Notes: generated by a model from the letters alone, not told the origin. 64,000 nt of DNA from Nitrososphaerota archaeon (GCA_028866895.1 JAGWHF010000008.1:37734-101733); one strand, 5' to 3'. Shown: positions 33,807 to 42,832, numbered from the stretch's first letter. Translations and numbers: made by a program.

Positions 33807-34602
33807 TTCTATAAAAGTAGTAAAGATTGAGCGGGTAATTGAAGAGACGCCTACGGTGCGAACCCTTATCTTTTCTGACGAACTTCTGGCCCGAGTTATG
33901 CCGGGACAATTCGCAATGGTGTGGATCCCAGGTGTCAATGAGCTTCCAATGAGCGTGATGGTAACCCGGGAAAAGGATAAAGCCGCCTTTACCGTGAGAA
34001 AACACGGTCCCTCCTCTACTGCTCTCTTTTCTCTGAAGGTTGGAGAAGAAATAGGAGTGAGGGGACCATATGGCAACTCCTTTACAATAAAACAGGGAAA
34101 GCTCCTGCTCGTAGGGGGTGGAACAGGTCTCGTGCCTCTCATGCGACTTTCAACCCTTCTTGAAAAATCAGACGAAGTCACCATTTTAATGGGCGCGAAG
34201 ACAAGGGAGGAAGTCTTTTTCGAGAAACTTGCAAACGACATATTGGCACAAAACAAACGAAAGGTGGTGGTCGTAACGGAAGATGGCACTTACGGCGAGA
34301 GAGGTCTTGTAACAGATGTCATGGCAAGGCTTCTCAATGAAAGTATTTTCGATGCAGTTTACACATGCGGCCCTGAAAAAATGATGTACAGGGTGGTCCA
34401 ACTAGCTTCCGAGAAAAAAACATTCGTGGAGGCAAGCATTGAGAGAATGATGAAGTGTGGCATGGGGCTTTGTGGAAGTTGTTGCTTTGGAGACGTATTG
34501 GCCTGTAAAGATGGAACTGTGTTCAACGGACAATATTTGCTAACAAACAAGGAGTTCGGACAAACTCATAGGACCAAGTCGGGGATCTTGGAGAATTATT
34601 AG
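33790..34602 (+). CDS. pyrK: Dihydroorotate dehydrogenase electron-transfer subunit
   Basis: PyrK transfers electrons from PyrD to NAD through FAD and a [2Fe-2S] cluster. The 270-residue protein has the FAD motif RGPYGNSF, the NAD strand LLLVGGGTGLVPLMRL, VYTCGPEKMM and the cluster CGMGLCGSCCFGDVLACKDG. It starts at TTG 33790 inside the end of pyrD, so it is translationally coupled. Together with pyrF at 9.5 kb, this window holds the last pyrimidine oxidation and decarboxylation steps. Confidence 0.92.
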   Translation: MQRNTDSIKVVKIERVIEETPTVRTLIFSDELLARVMPGQFAMVWIPGVNELPMSVMVTREKDKAAFTVRKHGPSSTALFSLKVGEEIGVRGPYGNSFTIKQGKLLLVGGGTGLVPLMRLSTLLEKSDEVTILMGAKTREEVFFEKLANDILAQNKRKVVVVTEDGTYGERGLVTDVMARLLNESIFDAVYTCGPEKMMYRVVQLASEKKTFVEASIERMMKCGMGLCGSCCFGDVLACKDGTVFNGQYLLTNKEFGQTHRTKSGILENY

Positions 34603-34658
34603 ACCCTTGGAAATACGGGAAACCTTAAAATGCTATAGCAATTCATTGAGATTGAAAA

Positions 34659-36383
34659 TTGGGCCATCCTAAAATTGTATTAAGCGCAGATCGTACTCTT
34701 ATGTCACCTTATCGAGGGATCTCCCTAGCTACCTTCTTTGGATGCGCACCTGCAATCGATCCTCACAGGCCTAAAAATAGCTTCTGGTATTATATCTTGA
34801 AAAATCAGGTTACCCCAAAGGTTCTCTTTGATTTCATATGTAATCCGATAGCACACACGAACGGCGTGGCATCTTATGCTCCGTACGGTCTGAGAAAGGT
34901 AGAGGCTGCATTACTGCGGGATGGTTTCAAGCGCGAGGATGTGGTCGTGGCGCATCCTGATCATATTGAGAAATTCATTGGGCCTGAGACAGAGGTGGTG
35001 GGAACGTATGAGATGGATCCGCTAGGGATGGGGCCTGTGACCATGACATTTACCTATGGCCGAAAACAGATGTCATACGACGAGTATTACAATGCATATT
35101 TGCACAAGAAAATTCTCGAGGCAAAGAAAAGAACCGGCAGTCATGCTAAGGTAATAACTGGGGCGTCAGGAACTTGGCAGTATAACTACGACCCAAAGAA
35201 GATACAAGAGTACGGGCTATACGCTGTACTCGAAGGAGAACTTGGGGGAATAGCACCGGAGATTGATGGGCATGCGGGGCTTTTCTTTAACAAACTGATT
35301 GCCAATGAATTTGACAACATGAACCCGTTTGTCAAGAGTGACTTTAAAGTGGAGGTCAAGGAATTCGGAAAAGGAGAAAACAAGTTCCATGGCAGGTTTA
35401 TTCATTATTGGGACGAACCGGAGGTTGATCAAATCCCGGACATTGTGGAACCTAGCATGCATGGTATGGTCGAAGTAATGCGCGGCTGTGGAAGGGGGTG
35501 TAAATTCTGTGATGTGACACTGCGTCCATTGAGGTATTATCCTCCGGAAAAGGTAAAGCGGGAAATTGAGGTCAACATAAAAAAGGGAGGACAGCGAAAT
35601 GCCTGGCTCCACAGTGATGACATTTTCGTGTATGGTCTTGATCCAAGAAAGACCAAAAATATGGCGCCGAACAGGGAGGCACTTGAAGAACTCTTTACCG
35701 CAGTAATGTCTGCAGGTGTAGTGCATACCAACCCCACACACGGTACTCTTGCAGGGGCTATCGCGGACGAAAAGCTAATTCCAAATATTTCTAAAATCAT
35801 ACATTCCAGTCCGGAGAACAAGATTGGAATACAATGCGGGTTTGAGACTGGTAGCCTGCGGTTGATAGGAAAATATGCCGATAGAAAGCTCTCTCCATAC
35901 AAACCTGAGGAATGGCACTGGGTGGTAAAGGAAGGGGTAAAGACGCTGAACGAGTATCACTGGATACCTGCCTTTACGTTGATCATGGGACTTGACAATG
36001 CCGAGACTGAAGAGGATGCATGGGAAACCATTAGGCTTATCAGCGAGCTTGAAAGGGAGCAACCAGAATCGATGTTTACCACCACTCCACTCACATTTGT
36101 CCCAATAGGCCTGCTTGAAAAATCAGAATTTTTTGATATAGGTAATGAGATGACTGCAGCACAACTGGGAGTAATGTACAAGACATGGCAGCACAACTTC
36201 AAGTATGGCATCCAGAAATTCATGGATAAAACTGGAAGCAACGGTCCCCTGAGGAGAAAAATGTTCACCCAACTTGCAAAATCATTGGGAGGTGTCCCGT
36301 TAACGGCTATGGAGAAGCATGCACGGAAGAAGGGCCCAGAACACGAACGCGTCATAGAGACTATAAAGGCAAAGTACTGGTAG
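34659..36383 (+). CDS. B12-binding-type radical SAM protein (GrsA-like family)
   Basis: This 574-residue protein has an N-terminal domain starting KIVLSADRTLMSPYRG with YAPYGLRKVEAALL, then a radical SAM core with the cluster motif RGCGRGCKFCDVTLRPLRYY (Cx3Cx2C). The downstream core motifs IGIQCGFETGS and WIPAFTLIMGLDNAETEEDAW fit the family. The layout resembles archaeal B12-domain radical SAM enzymes that include GDGT-ring synthases (GrsA/GrsB). GDGT rings are a membrane lipid feature of Thaumarchaeota, so this role is possible but not shown. The start is TTG 34659, about 30 bases after a TTAAAA-type box. Confidence 0.75.
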   Translation: MGHPKIVLSADRTLMSPYRGISLATFFGCAPAIDPHRPKNSFWYYILKNQVTPKVLFDFICNPIAHTNGVASYAPYGLRKVEAALLRDGFKREDVVVAHPDHIEKFIGPETEVVGTYEMDPLGMGPVTMTFTYGRKQMSYDEYYNAYLHKKILEAKKRTGSHAKVITGASGTWQYNYDPKKIQEYGLYAVLEGELGGIAPEIDGHAGLFFNKLIANEFDNMNPFVKSDFKVEVKEFGKGENKFHGRFIHYWDEPEVDQIPDIVEPSMHGMVEVMRGCGRGCKFCDVTLRPLRYYPPEKVKREIEVNIKKGGQRNAWLHSDDIFVYGLDPRKTKNMAPNREALEELFTAVMSAGVVHTNPTHGTLAGAIADEKLIPNISKIIHSSPENKIGIQCGFETGSLRLIGKYADRKLSPYKPEEWHWVVKEGVKTLNEYHWIPAFTLIMGLDNAETEEDAWETIRLISELEREQPESMFTTTPLTFVPIGLLEKSEFFDIGNEMTAAQLGVMYKTWQHNFKYGIQKFMDKTGSNGPLRRKMFTQLAKSLGGVPLTAMEKHARKKGPEHERVIETIKAKYW

Positions 36384-36397
36384 GTGAACTGATGATT

Positions 36398-36415
36398 CAG
36401 CCGATTTTTCGGCTG
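36398..36415 (+). other. Perfect hairpin after the radical SAM gene
   Basis: CAGCCGA, loop TTTT, then TCGGCTG form a 7-base-pair stem just 15 bases after the stop codon at 36383. AT-rich sequence follows. It could help transcription termination or RNA 3' end stability. Archaeal terminators usually rely on T-runs instead, so the role is uncertain. Confidence 0.35.
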
Positions 36416-36546
36416 ATAAATTAACCGACATCTAATTTTAGGTCAGCCTACAATCCGATTGATGCCATTCAAGCCTCTGATATGGCATACTCCAGGTTCA
36501 CCGGGCCAACCAAATACATAAATTGCATCAATAATTGAGAAAGTCC

Positions 36547-36726
36547 GTGCCAACTCACGGATCGCTTACCAAAGCAGGAAAAGTCAGGGGCCAAACGCCA
36601 AAGGTGCAGGCAAGAGAACGACATGGAGAAATCGGCATAGTTAGAAACCGTGATAATTTCAGGAAAAGATTTATGCTAAAAAGAGTTCCCGGACAGAACA
36701 AGCCGGGGCAACGTCGAAGAAAGTAA
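36547..36726 (+). CDS. rps30e: 30S ribosomal protein S30e
   Basis: The sequence THGSLTKAGKVRGQTPKV matches S30e, followed by a basic stretch RRRK at the end. I place the start at GTG 36547 (59 aa); a TTG four codons upstream is possible. A TATA-like ATACATAAA region near 36512-36520 lies about 30 bases before it. S30e is the small-subunit protein that in eukaryotes is made as a fusion with a ubiquitin-like domain; here it stands alone. Confidence 0.88.
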   Translation: MPTHGSLTKAGKVRGQTPKVQARERHGEIGIVRNRDNFRKRFMLKRVPGQNKPGQRRRK

Positions 36727-36818
36727 TAAGATGCCCTGTTGCCAGTAAAGACTGGGCTTGTAAAATTCTATACGATCTCAGCAGAATCTTTTTTTATGGT
36801 GGGTAGTTTTGTGTGATC

Positions 36819-37073
36819 ATGTCTGAGGTTGAGTCGAATTCTATAGCATGTTCCAAGCTGATAGAATTAAGAGGGTGCCAAGAATCAAAAATAACAAAGA
36901 GGGGGAAACAATACGTCGTAGATACGATCAATGAACCCAAGATTGTCTTCAAGGATGGCATTGGAAACGGGAGGGAGATGAGATTTAAGAGGAATTGTAC
37001 AGTCACCATCACTCCCGAGAAGATACTTTACAATCGTGACGACGTGGAAATAAAGCCGGCCACTCTGACTTGA
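36819..37073 (+). CDS. Small conserved hypothetical protein
   Basis: From ATG 36819 the 84-residue protein has two Cys early (ACSKLIELRGCQ) and is beta-rich and basic in the middle (KRGKQYVVDTI, MRFKRNCTVTI). A TTTTTTTATGG promoter-like box lies about 25 bases upstream. The context gives no function. Confidence 0.5.
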   Translation: MSEVESNSIACSKLIELRGCQESKITKRGKQYVVDTINEPKIVFKDGIGNGREMRFKRNCTVTITPEKILYNRDDVEIKPATLT

Positions 37074-37240
37074 TCTGGACCTCGCTGTAGACCGGGAGAT
37101 ATTGACTCAATTATATCGACGAATTATTGTAGGGTTGAAGGACCGACTGGTGGACGGGGTGAAAAACCATTTATGCCAAATGACCGATCAAAAAAAGTCA
37201 ACAAAATCAACCGATAAGGTAACAGTTCCTTAGATCAACA

Positions 37241-37267
37241 CATTTATTAGGTACTGGTACCGTACCA
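37241..37267 (+). promoter_or_regulatory. radA promoter with palindromic operator-like site
   Basis: A TATA-like CATTTATTAG is at 37241-37250. A 13-base palindrome, TGGTAC-C-GTACCA, spans 37255-37267, near the expected transcription start and just before the radA ATG at 37277. GGTAC also occurs at 37250-37254. The symmetry suggests a binding site for a dimeric regulator. Confidence 0.5.
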
Positions 37268-37276
37268 TACGGTAAG

Positions 37277-38275
37277 ATGGATGACTTAAGATTAGACAGT
37301 CTCGAGGGCGTAGGCCCTGTAACTTCCAAGAAGCTTAGTGATGCAGGAGTGCATAACATACTGGATCTTGTTATACGGGGTCCGGTAGATATCTCAGAAA
37401 TTACTGGTATGGATGTTGATACAGCCATAAAACTAGTAAACAAGGCAAGACAGCAGCTAGTTGAAAGTGGTCAACTCCAGAAAGAATTTGTGAGTGCTAC
37501 TGAGATCTACAAAAGAAGGCAGGATATAGGTAAGATTAGCACTGCAACCAACTCGCTTGACACTCTATTTGACGGAGGGATAGAGACGCAAGCAGTAACC
37601 GAGGTATATGGTGAATTTGGATCTGGAAAAACCCAACTCTGTCACACTTTGTGTGTGACCGTTCAAAAGCCGAAAGAAGAAGGCGGTTTGGATGGAGGTG
37701 TGTTGTACATTGATACTGAAGGAACCTTTAGGCCAGAAAGAATTGTTTCCATTGCAAAAGCAAAAGGTATCGAACCAGAAAAAGCTCTTGACAGAATCAT
37801 TGTGGCAAAGGCATACAATAGCTCCCATCAGGAACTTATAATGCAAGAGGTTGGCCCAGTAATCGAAGAAAACAAGATAAAGTTAATCGTCGTAGACTCG
37901 GCAGTAGGATTGTTCCGATCAGAATATCTGGGTAGGGGAACTCTTTCTGTAAGACAGCAACGATTGAACAAATTCATGCACTTGCTTTCGAGAACTGCTG
38001 AAACATACAACATAGCAATAATAGCCACCAACCAGGTTCAGTCGTCTCCTGACACGTTTTTCGGAGACCCGACAAGGCCGATTGGAGGAAACATCGTGGG
38101 CCATGCGTCGACTTACCGGGTTTATCTGAAAAAATCCGGCAAGAAGAGAATAGCAAGAATGGTGGACAGTCCGCACCATCCAGAACAGGAAGTGATCTTC
38201 ACTGTGACCGAGGGCGGTGTGTCGGATCCGGAAGAAGATTCAAAAAAGAAAAAGAAAGAAGAGGCAGAGGAATAA
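37277..38275 (+). CDS. radA: DNA repair and recombination protein RadA
   Basis: RadA is the archaeal RecA/Rad51 recombinase. The 332-residue protein has an N-terminal helix-hairpin-helix domain (LDSLEGVGPVTSKKLSDAG), Walker A GEFGSGKTQ, Walker B LIVVDSAVGLF, the L2 region SSPDTFFGDPTRPIGG and a C-terminal acidic tail with a run of Lys and Glu. The length is normal. A palindrome sits at its promoter (37255-37267). Confidence 0.96.
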   Translation: MDDLRLDSLEGVGPVTSKKLSDAGVHNILDLVIRGPVDISEITGMDVDTAIKLVNKARQQLVESGQLQKEFVSATEIYKRRQDIGKISTATNSLDTLFDGGIETQAVTEVYGEFGSGKTQLCHTLCVTVQKPKEEGGLDGGVLYIDTEGTFRPERIVSIAKAKGIEPEKALDRIIVAKAYNSSHQELIMQEVGPVIEENKIKLIVVDSAVGLFRSEYLGRGTLSVRQQRLNKFMHLLSRTAETYNIAIIATNQVQSSPDTFFGDPTRPIGGNIVGHASTYRVYLKKSGKKRIARMVDSPHHPEQEVIFTVTEGGVSDPEEDSKKKKKEEAEE

Positions 38276-38377
38276 CCCTCTTCTCCCCCTATTTTCATGA
38301 ATGGCTGTATGCAAAGGCTGGTCTTGCTGGTATGACCTAGTAAATGTTAAATTAGGTCCGGCTAGAGTCTTTACGAT

Positions 38378-38677
38378 ATGACTACTAAGAAACCCCGAGG
38401 TCGTTCCCACGGATTCATGCACAAGGCAAGGTCTGTGATGACAAAGGATGCTTCCAGAGGGGTCTCCTTCCTATTGCGGGAATACAAGGTGGGAGATAAG
38501 GTCCTGGTAATCATAGATCCTTCTCAGCATAAGGGCCTGCCACATCGAAGATATCACGGCAAAGTCGGCACAATAGATAAGGTCGGACGAAGGACGGTTA
38601 AATTGGCAGTCAAACTGGGTAACAAGACAAAAACCTTAATCACTAGGCTGGACCATATCAAACCGTTTGGTGTATAA
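38378..38677 (+). CDS. rpl21e: 50S ribosomal protein L21e
   Basis: The 99-residue protein has the archaeal L21e features: RGRSHGFMHKAR at the N-terminus, then VLVIIDPSQHKGLPHRRYHGKVG. It opens the conserved archaeal operon L21e-rpoF-DUF655-rsmA-HemK. The next start is 3 bases after its stop codon. Confidence 0.95.
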   Translation: MTTKKPRGRSHGFMHKARSVMTKDASRGVSFLLREYKVGDKVLVIIDPSQHKGLPHRRYHGKVGTIDKVGRRTVKLAVKLGNKTKTLITRLDHIKPFGV

Positions 38678-38679
38678 AC

Positions 38680-39006
38680 ATGGAAGAAGTTAAGAAAAAA
38701 CAGCCCATCTCCATCCCAGAAGTTAAGGAGATTATGGAGAAAGTTGACCCTGAATCAATGGACCAGATTCAGAGATGGACGTATGACTATGTTACCAAAT
38801 TTTCAAGTATTGATTCAAAGGCTGCAAAGAAACTCAAGCAACAACTCGTCAAGGAATGTAACATAACCGATGAAGAAGCGGTTGAAATTGTTAACAATCT
38901 TCCAACAACCGAGGCAGAGTTACGAGCGTTTACTTTTGGATGGAAAAAACTCATCCTTGCAGAGACGCTTGAAAAGATGCTGAAGATTATCAAGGAGAAC
39001 GTCTGA
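38680..39006 (+). CDS. rpoF: RNA polymerase subunit F (Rpb4)
   Basis: The 108-residue protein matches archaeal RpoF/Rpb4: TPE-like start PISIPEVKEIM, the helical middle and the HRDC-like C-terminus ELRAFTFGWKKLIL. It forms the polymerase stalk with RpoE. It is the second gene of the L21e operon. Confidence 0.93.
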   Translation: MEEVKKKQPISIPEVKEIMEKVDPESMDQIQRWTYDYVTKFSSIDSKAAKKLKQQLVKECNITDEEAVEIVNNLPTTEAELRAFTFGWKKLILAETLEKMLKIIKENV

Positions 39007-39025
39007 TCTTAGGGGCAGAGTTTTC

Positions 39026-39586
39026 TTGGAGAGAGCTCAAACTAGAAAGTATGAAGAGTACGCATACGTGTTAGATTTTGTGGTGAGGGGAAAGTCTACT
39101 ACTGTGAGGGGAAGGGACGGAATTATCGTGACCGCTCTGGGGGAGGAAAGACTTACGATTCTAGAACTCCTTGCAATTCCAAACTCTGCATTTGAGATTG
39201 GTGAACGCGTTTACATCGGAAAGGAGGGCAGGACAAAAATCCTGTCTGTTTTGGGTAGGCTGGAATTTGGCCATATCTCATCATCAGCACAAAGTGAATT
39301 ACCGACGGTAGTCGAAAAGATAGTGACAAATAACGAACAGAGGTTCATCGACTACCTAAACAACGCCCAACCATTGACTCCAAGAATACACGCTTTAGAA
39401 TTGATTCCTGGTATAGGGAAGACCTACATGAAGACAATGCTTGAAGAACGGGAAAAACGAAAATTCTCCGATTTCAAGGATCTTCAAGAGAGGGTTGGTC
39501 TTAAAGAGCCTGCCAAGCAGATTGCCAAGAGGATAATTGAGGAGATCACAGGCGAGACCAGGATGAACCTCTTTGTAAGAAAATGA
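39026..39586 (+). CDS. DUF655 helix-hairpin-helix protein
   Basis: This 186-residue protein starts with an OB-like part (EEYAYVLDFVVRGK...) and ends with a helix-hairpin-helix (LELIPGIGKTYMKTMLEEREKRKFSDFKDLQERVG). It matches DUF655, always found between rpoF and rsmA in archaea. It probably binds nucleic acid and may assist rRNA processing. The start is TTG 39026; the stop overlaps rsmA by 4 bases. Confidence 0.9.
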   Translation: MERAQTRKYEEYAYVLDFVVRGKSTTVRGRDGIIVTALGEERLTILELLAIPNSAFEIGERVYIGKEGRTKILSVLGRLEFGHISSSAQSELPTVVEKIVTNNEQRFIDYLNNAQPLTPRIHALELIPGIGKTYMKTMLEEREKRKFSDFKDLQERVGLKEPAKQIAKRIIEEITGETRMNLFVRK

Positions 39587-40287
39587 TCAAGCGCCGTGCA
39601 TTGGGCCAGCATTTTCTTACATCCGACCTTGTTGCTGAGCTGATAGCAGAGAATGCACACATCAAGGATACTGACACCGTGTTAGAGGTTGGCACGGGAA
39701 AAGGTATACTGACGCTCTATCTCTGCAAAATGGCAAAAATGGTGATCTCAATTGAAAAAGACAATTTGCTGTTCTTGCGAGCAAAGGAAAGGTTTTCCAA
39801 CATAAAGAATCTCCGGCTGGAGCATGGTGATGCTTTCAAGACAAATCCTGAATTTGACATTTTCGTCTCTAATCTTCCATATTCTCAGAGCAGGAGAGCA
39901 ATAGAATGGCTTGCCCAGAGGCGATTCTCACACGCTGTAATAATGGTTCAGAAGGAGTTTGCTCAAAAACTGTCATATAAGGAGGGAAAAGGCAGAAAAG
40001 CAGTGTCCGTTATTGCCAGTTATTGCATGGGGATGGAAAAACTCATGGATGTCAGAAAGGAAGACTTTGAACCCGTGCCAACGGTGGACTCGGTAATACT
40101 TCGCTTAAAATCAAGGCATATTTTACCAAGGAATGTCATTGGGGCAGTCAACATGCTTTTCTCTTTTCGCAGAAAGTCCGTAAGGACCATAGCAAAGAAA
40201 GCCGGACTCGCGTTCGATTCGGACAAAAGACTCGAGGACCTCTCGGATGGGGAGATAATTTCACTTGCTGAAAAAATTGCCAAATGA
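39583..40287 (+). CDS. rsmA: 16S rRNA dimethyladenosine transferase (KsgA/Dim1)
   Basis: RsmA makes N6,N6-dimethyladenosine at two adjacent A residues near the 16S rRNA 3' end. The 234-residue protein has ALGQHFLTS, the SAM motif VLEVGTGKGILT, NLPYSQSRRAIEWL (catalytic NLPY) and PVPTVDSVILRL. The C-terminal domain is short, as in other archaea. It overlaps the HemK gene by up to 23 bases. Confidence 0.94.
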   Translation: MIKRRALGQHFLTSDLVAELIAENAHIKDTDTVLEVGTGKGILTLYLCKMAKMVISIEKDNLLFLRAKERFSNIKNLRLEHGDAFKTNPEFDIFVSNLPYSQSRRAIEWLAQRRFSHAVIMVQKEFAQKLSYKEGKGRKAVSVIASYCMGMEKLMDVRKEDFEPVPTVDSVILRLKSRHILPRNVIGAVNMLFSFRRKSVRTIAKKAGLAFDSDKRLEDLSDGEIISLAEKIAK

Positions 40288-40798
40288 CTATTACAAGCCC
40301 GATGAGGACACCTTCTTCATTGCCGATTACATACAAAACGAGACGGGTCGTTCCGCACTAGACGTCGGTACCGGGTCAGGCTTTCTGGCGTCAGTCTTGA
40401 GCGGCAAATTTGAGTTCGTTGTATGCACGGACGTAAGCATTGCCGCCTTAAAAAAGGCGCATGAAAGTGTAAGCAACTGCATTTGTTGCAACTCGGCTGA
40501 CGCGATAAACTATGACTTTGACTTGGCAGTCTGTAACCTGCCGTATCTGCCTTCTGATGGAATTGATGACGCTGCAGTAGACGGTCTTGAAGAGGGCTTG
40601 GGTGTTCCCACCGAGATAATAAAATCCGCGGGCCGGACGGTCAGAAAGGGGGGTAAATTTATCTTCCTGACGTCCTCGCTTGCAAACCATGAGGAACTTA
40701 TCAGAAGGACGGAATCACTGGGATTTTCTTCCAGAATAGTCGCAAAAAAGAAACTTTTCTTTGAGGAACTGCTTCTTGTGGAATCCCTAAAACTCTAA
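40265..40798 (+). CDS. HemK2/Mtq2-like methyltransferase
   Basis: The 177-residue SAM methyltransferase has DYYKPDEDTFFIAD, ALDVGTGSGFLA and the catalytic CNLPYLP. The family methylates the Gln of the GGQ motif of release factor aRF1/eRF1. The start is TTG 40265 or TTG 40277; the latter places YYKPDEDT nearer the N-terminus as usual. It is the last gene of the L21e operon. Confidence 0.9.
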   Translation: MLKKLPNDYYKPDEDTFFIADYIQNETGRSALDVGTGSGFLASVLSGKFEFVVCTDVSIAALKKAHESVSNCICCNSADAINYDFDLAVCNLPYLPSDGIDDAAVDGLEEGLGVPTEIIKSAGRTVRKGGKFIFLTSSLANHEELIRRTESLGFSSRIVAKKKLFFEELLLVESLKL

Positions 40799-40837
40799 AC
40801 CTGCCGGCAAAGAATAAAGATTACGCATGATAAAGGA

Positions 40838-41746
40838 GTGTCGTTTATGTACGAAATATGGCACTGGCAGCCATTGAGATTCCTTGGCCTGGTATTTGGC
40901 ATGTGTCTTGTCTTGGCCTTCGTCCTAGGAGGCAGCGCATACGCTTTGGACTACAAGGTGGCGATCACAAACGGCACGGCAAGCCACTGCCTGCCGTATC
41001 CTTCCTGTTACGAGCCGTATGAAATTGACATCAAGCCAGGAGATACTGTAACGTGGATAAATGGTGACAATAAAACCCATACAGCTACTGCGGGGACACC
41101 AAATAATGGGCCTGTCGGAATGTTCGACAGTGGGCCGATACTACCGGGACATTCTTATACGCAGTTTTTTGGAACGCTGGGAAAGTTTCCATACTACGAC
41201 AGGGTAGATATGTGGCCTTCTGGGATCGTCAATGTGGGCAACCCAAACCAGCCAGGTGCCCAGATAGGATGGGTTAATGGCACACTCTCATTGTCAACCA
41301 GTGGAGGGGGAGGCAACGAGCTCGAAATTACCAAGCAGATTGAGAATACTGGTAAAACGGACGCAAACTCTGTTCTCTTTAGGCTCAGAATACTAAATGA
41401 TAGCGGTTTTCTTTTTTACGACAATCTGCAGAAAGGCTCGGTACCGGCAAATCAAAACAAGTCTGTAAGTTTTGTGTGGGAAAGCCCAAAGGAAGGAAAC
41501 TATAGGCTGAACTTTGATGCGGAGAACCTTGACAGGCAAAACAGTGAGAATAATGAGGTGTCATACGACCTAATTTCAGTCTCAAAATCCGGATCAAGCC
41601 CGATGCAGCCGATAACAACCCGCCAATTTGCCCTAAATAATGGGAGCGCAACAGTGCCCGAATTTGGACAAATGCCTGAGGTAGTACTACTAATTTCGGT
41701 AATCTCGCTTGTGGTGGCTCCAACTCTCTTTCGTTTAGACCCGTAA
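40838..41746 (+). CDS. Secreted plastocyanin-like protein with PEFG-type C-terminal signal
   Basis: The 302-residue protein has a signal peptide (FLGLVFGMCLVLAFVLGG...AYA), a cupredoxin-like domain (about 36-140), a CARDB-like beta domain (about 155-250) and a C-terminal sorting signal VPEFGQMPEVVLLISVIS followed by a short tail. PEFG-CTERM signals are handled by archaeosortases. In the cupredoxin domain the first ligand His (KTHTATAG) is present, but where the Cys-His loop is expected the sequence reads FPYYDRVDMWPSG, so the copper site looks lost. Confidence 0.8.
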   Translation: MSFMYEIWHWQPLRFLGLVFGMCLVLAFVLGGSAYALDYKVAITNGTASHCLPYPSCYEPYEIDIKPGDTVTWINGDNKTHTATAGTPNNGPVGMFDSGPILPGHSYTQFFGTLGKFPYYDRVDMWPSGIVNVGNPNQPGAQIGWVNGTLSLSTSGGGGNELEITKQIENTGKTDANSVLFRLRILNDSGFLFYDNLQKGSVPANQNKSVSFVWESPKEGNYRLNFDAENLDRQNSENNEVSYDLISVSKSGSSPMQPITTRQFALNNGSATVPEFGQMPEVVLLISVISLVVAPTLFRLDP

Positions 41747-42832
41747 CTATTTTCTCAGCTTCTTGCTCGAAAGGTCAGCGATTGCCTCAGCCATCTGGCT
41801 GGTAGTGGCACTTCCTCCGATGTCAAACGTGACGTTTTTTCCCTCGTTGATTACCTGCTCGGTTGCTGAGAAAATTGCGGCCTTTATCTCGGTCTCGCCA
41901 AGATATTCTGCCATCCAAGCACCGGACAGGATTGCTGCAGTGGGGTTTACTTTGTTCTGACCTTTAAAGGAGGGAGCGCTTCCGTGGGCTGCTTCGAACA
42001 TGGCAAACGAGTTGCCCATGTTTGCGGAATATACCAGCCCTATCGAGCCTATTATGCCTGATGCGAGCTCGGAAATGATATCCATGAACAGGTTGGTACT
42101 CACAAGTACGGAACCATTGAATTGTTCCGGCCTAACTACAAGCTGCTGGGTCATGTTGTCTATGTAAATCTCCTCTATGGCAATCCCGGGATTTTCCTTT
42201 GAGGCCCTCTCGACCTCCTCCCAGAACAACCCATCGGTTACCTTGAGTATGTTTCTTTTCGTTATCGCAACAACCTTGGCCATGTTGTATTTTTTTGCCC
42301 AGGAAAAAGCAGAATCGATGAACCTGCTGGAACCTTGGCGCGTAATCTTTCGTATGGCAATTGCCGCATCATTTGATATCTTGAACTCTATTCCCGTGTA
42401 AAGACCTTCGGTTGCCTCCCTAAAGCACACAAAGTCAAGATCGCGCTGAGGAGTTATCCGCTTGTATGTCTTGATTGGCCTGATGTTTGAATAGAGCTCG
42501 AATTTTTGCCTGAGTGTTACTGCAACGCTTCTTGGGGCGTTCGGCTTCGGGATTGTGGTGGTAGGGCCCTTGAAACACGCATCAGCTTCCTCTAATATCT
42601 TCATGGTGGCATCCGGGATGTATGTCTCGCCGCCGTTCTTTTCCCACTGTTCAGAGCCTGCATCGCACAGTATGATCTCGCTCTGCAAGTTGCATGCTCG
42701 CAGGACATTCAGCATCGCATCTACAATCTCGGGACCTATGCCGTCGCCTCTGATGACAGCTGCATTCCTTACCAAAACAGGCGAGCTTTGCGATCTAGTA
42801 TATTTAACTCTAACTGGGATTTTTTTAACCAC
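41747..42832 (-). CDS. icd: Isocitrate dehydrogenase-type beta-decarboxylating dehydrogenase
   Basis: This 361-residue enzyme of the isocitrate/isopropylmalate dehydrogenase family starts RNAAVIRGDGIGPEIVDAML. It has GPTTTIPKPNAPRSVAVTLRQ, the metal-site Asp and EAAHGSAPSFKGQNKVNPTAAILSGAWM. The Ser/Asn/Arg pattern in the substrate region and the cofactor loop fit isocitrate dehydrogenase, a TCA-cycle enzyme, better than 3-isopropylmalate dehydrogenase. The cofactor (NAD or NADP) is unresolved. Confidence 0.83.
   Translation of the reverse strand: MVKKIPVRVKYTRSQSSPVLVRNAAVIRGDGIGPEIVDAMLNVLRACNLQSEIILCDAGSEQWEKNGGETYIPDATMKILEEADACFKGPTTTIPKPNAPRSVAVTLRQKFELYSNIRPIKTYKRITPQRDLDFVCFREATEGLYTGIEFKISNDAAIAIRKITRQGSSRFIDSAFSWAKKYNMAKVVAITKRNILKVTDGLFWEEVERASKENPGIAIEEIYIDNMTQQLVVRPEQFNGSVLVSTNLFMDIISELASGIIGSIGLVYSANMGNSFAMFEAAHGSAPSFKGQNKVNPTAAILSGAWMAEYLGETEIKAAIFSATEQVINEGKNVTFDIGGSATTSQMAEAIADLSSKKLRK

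Noticed and set aside
33562..34289. Minus-strand frames opposite pyrD/pyrK
   Set aside because: They are antisense to two well-supported enzymes and have no start signals or motifs.
36384..36470. Possible C/D box sRNA after the radical SAM gene
   Set aside because: CTGATGAT and CTGA boxes are present near each other, but the region is better explained by a short perfect hairpin and no second box pair or guide is clear.
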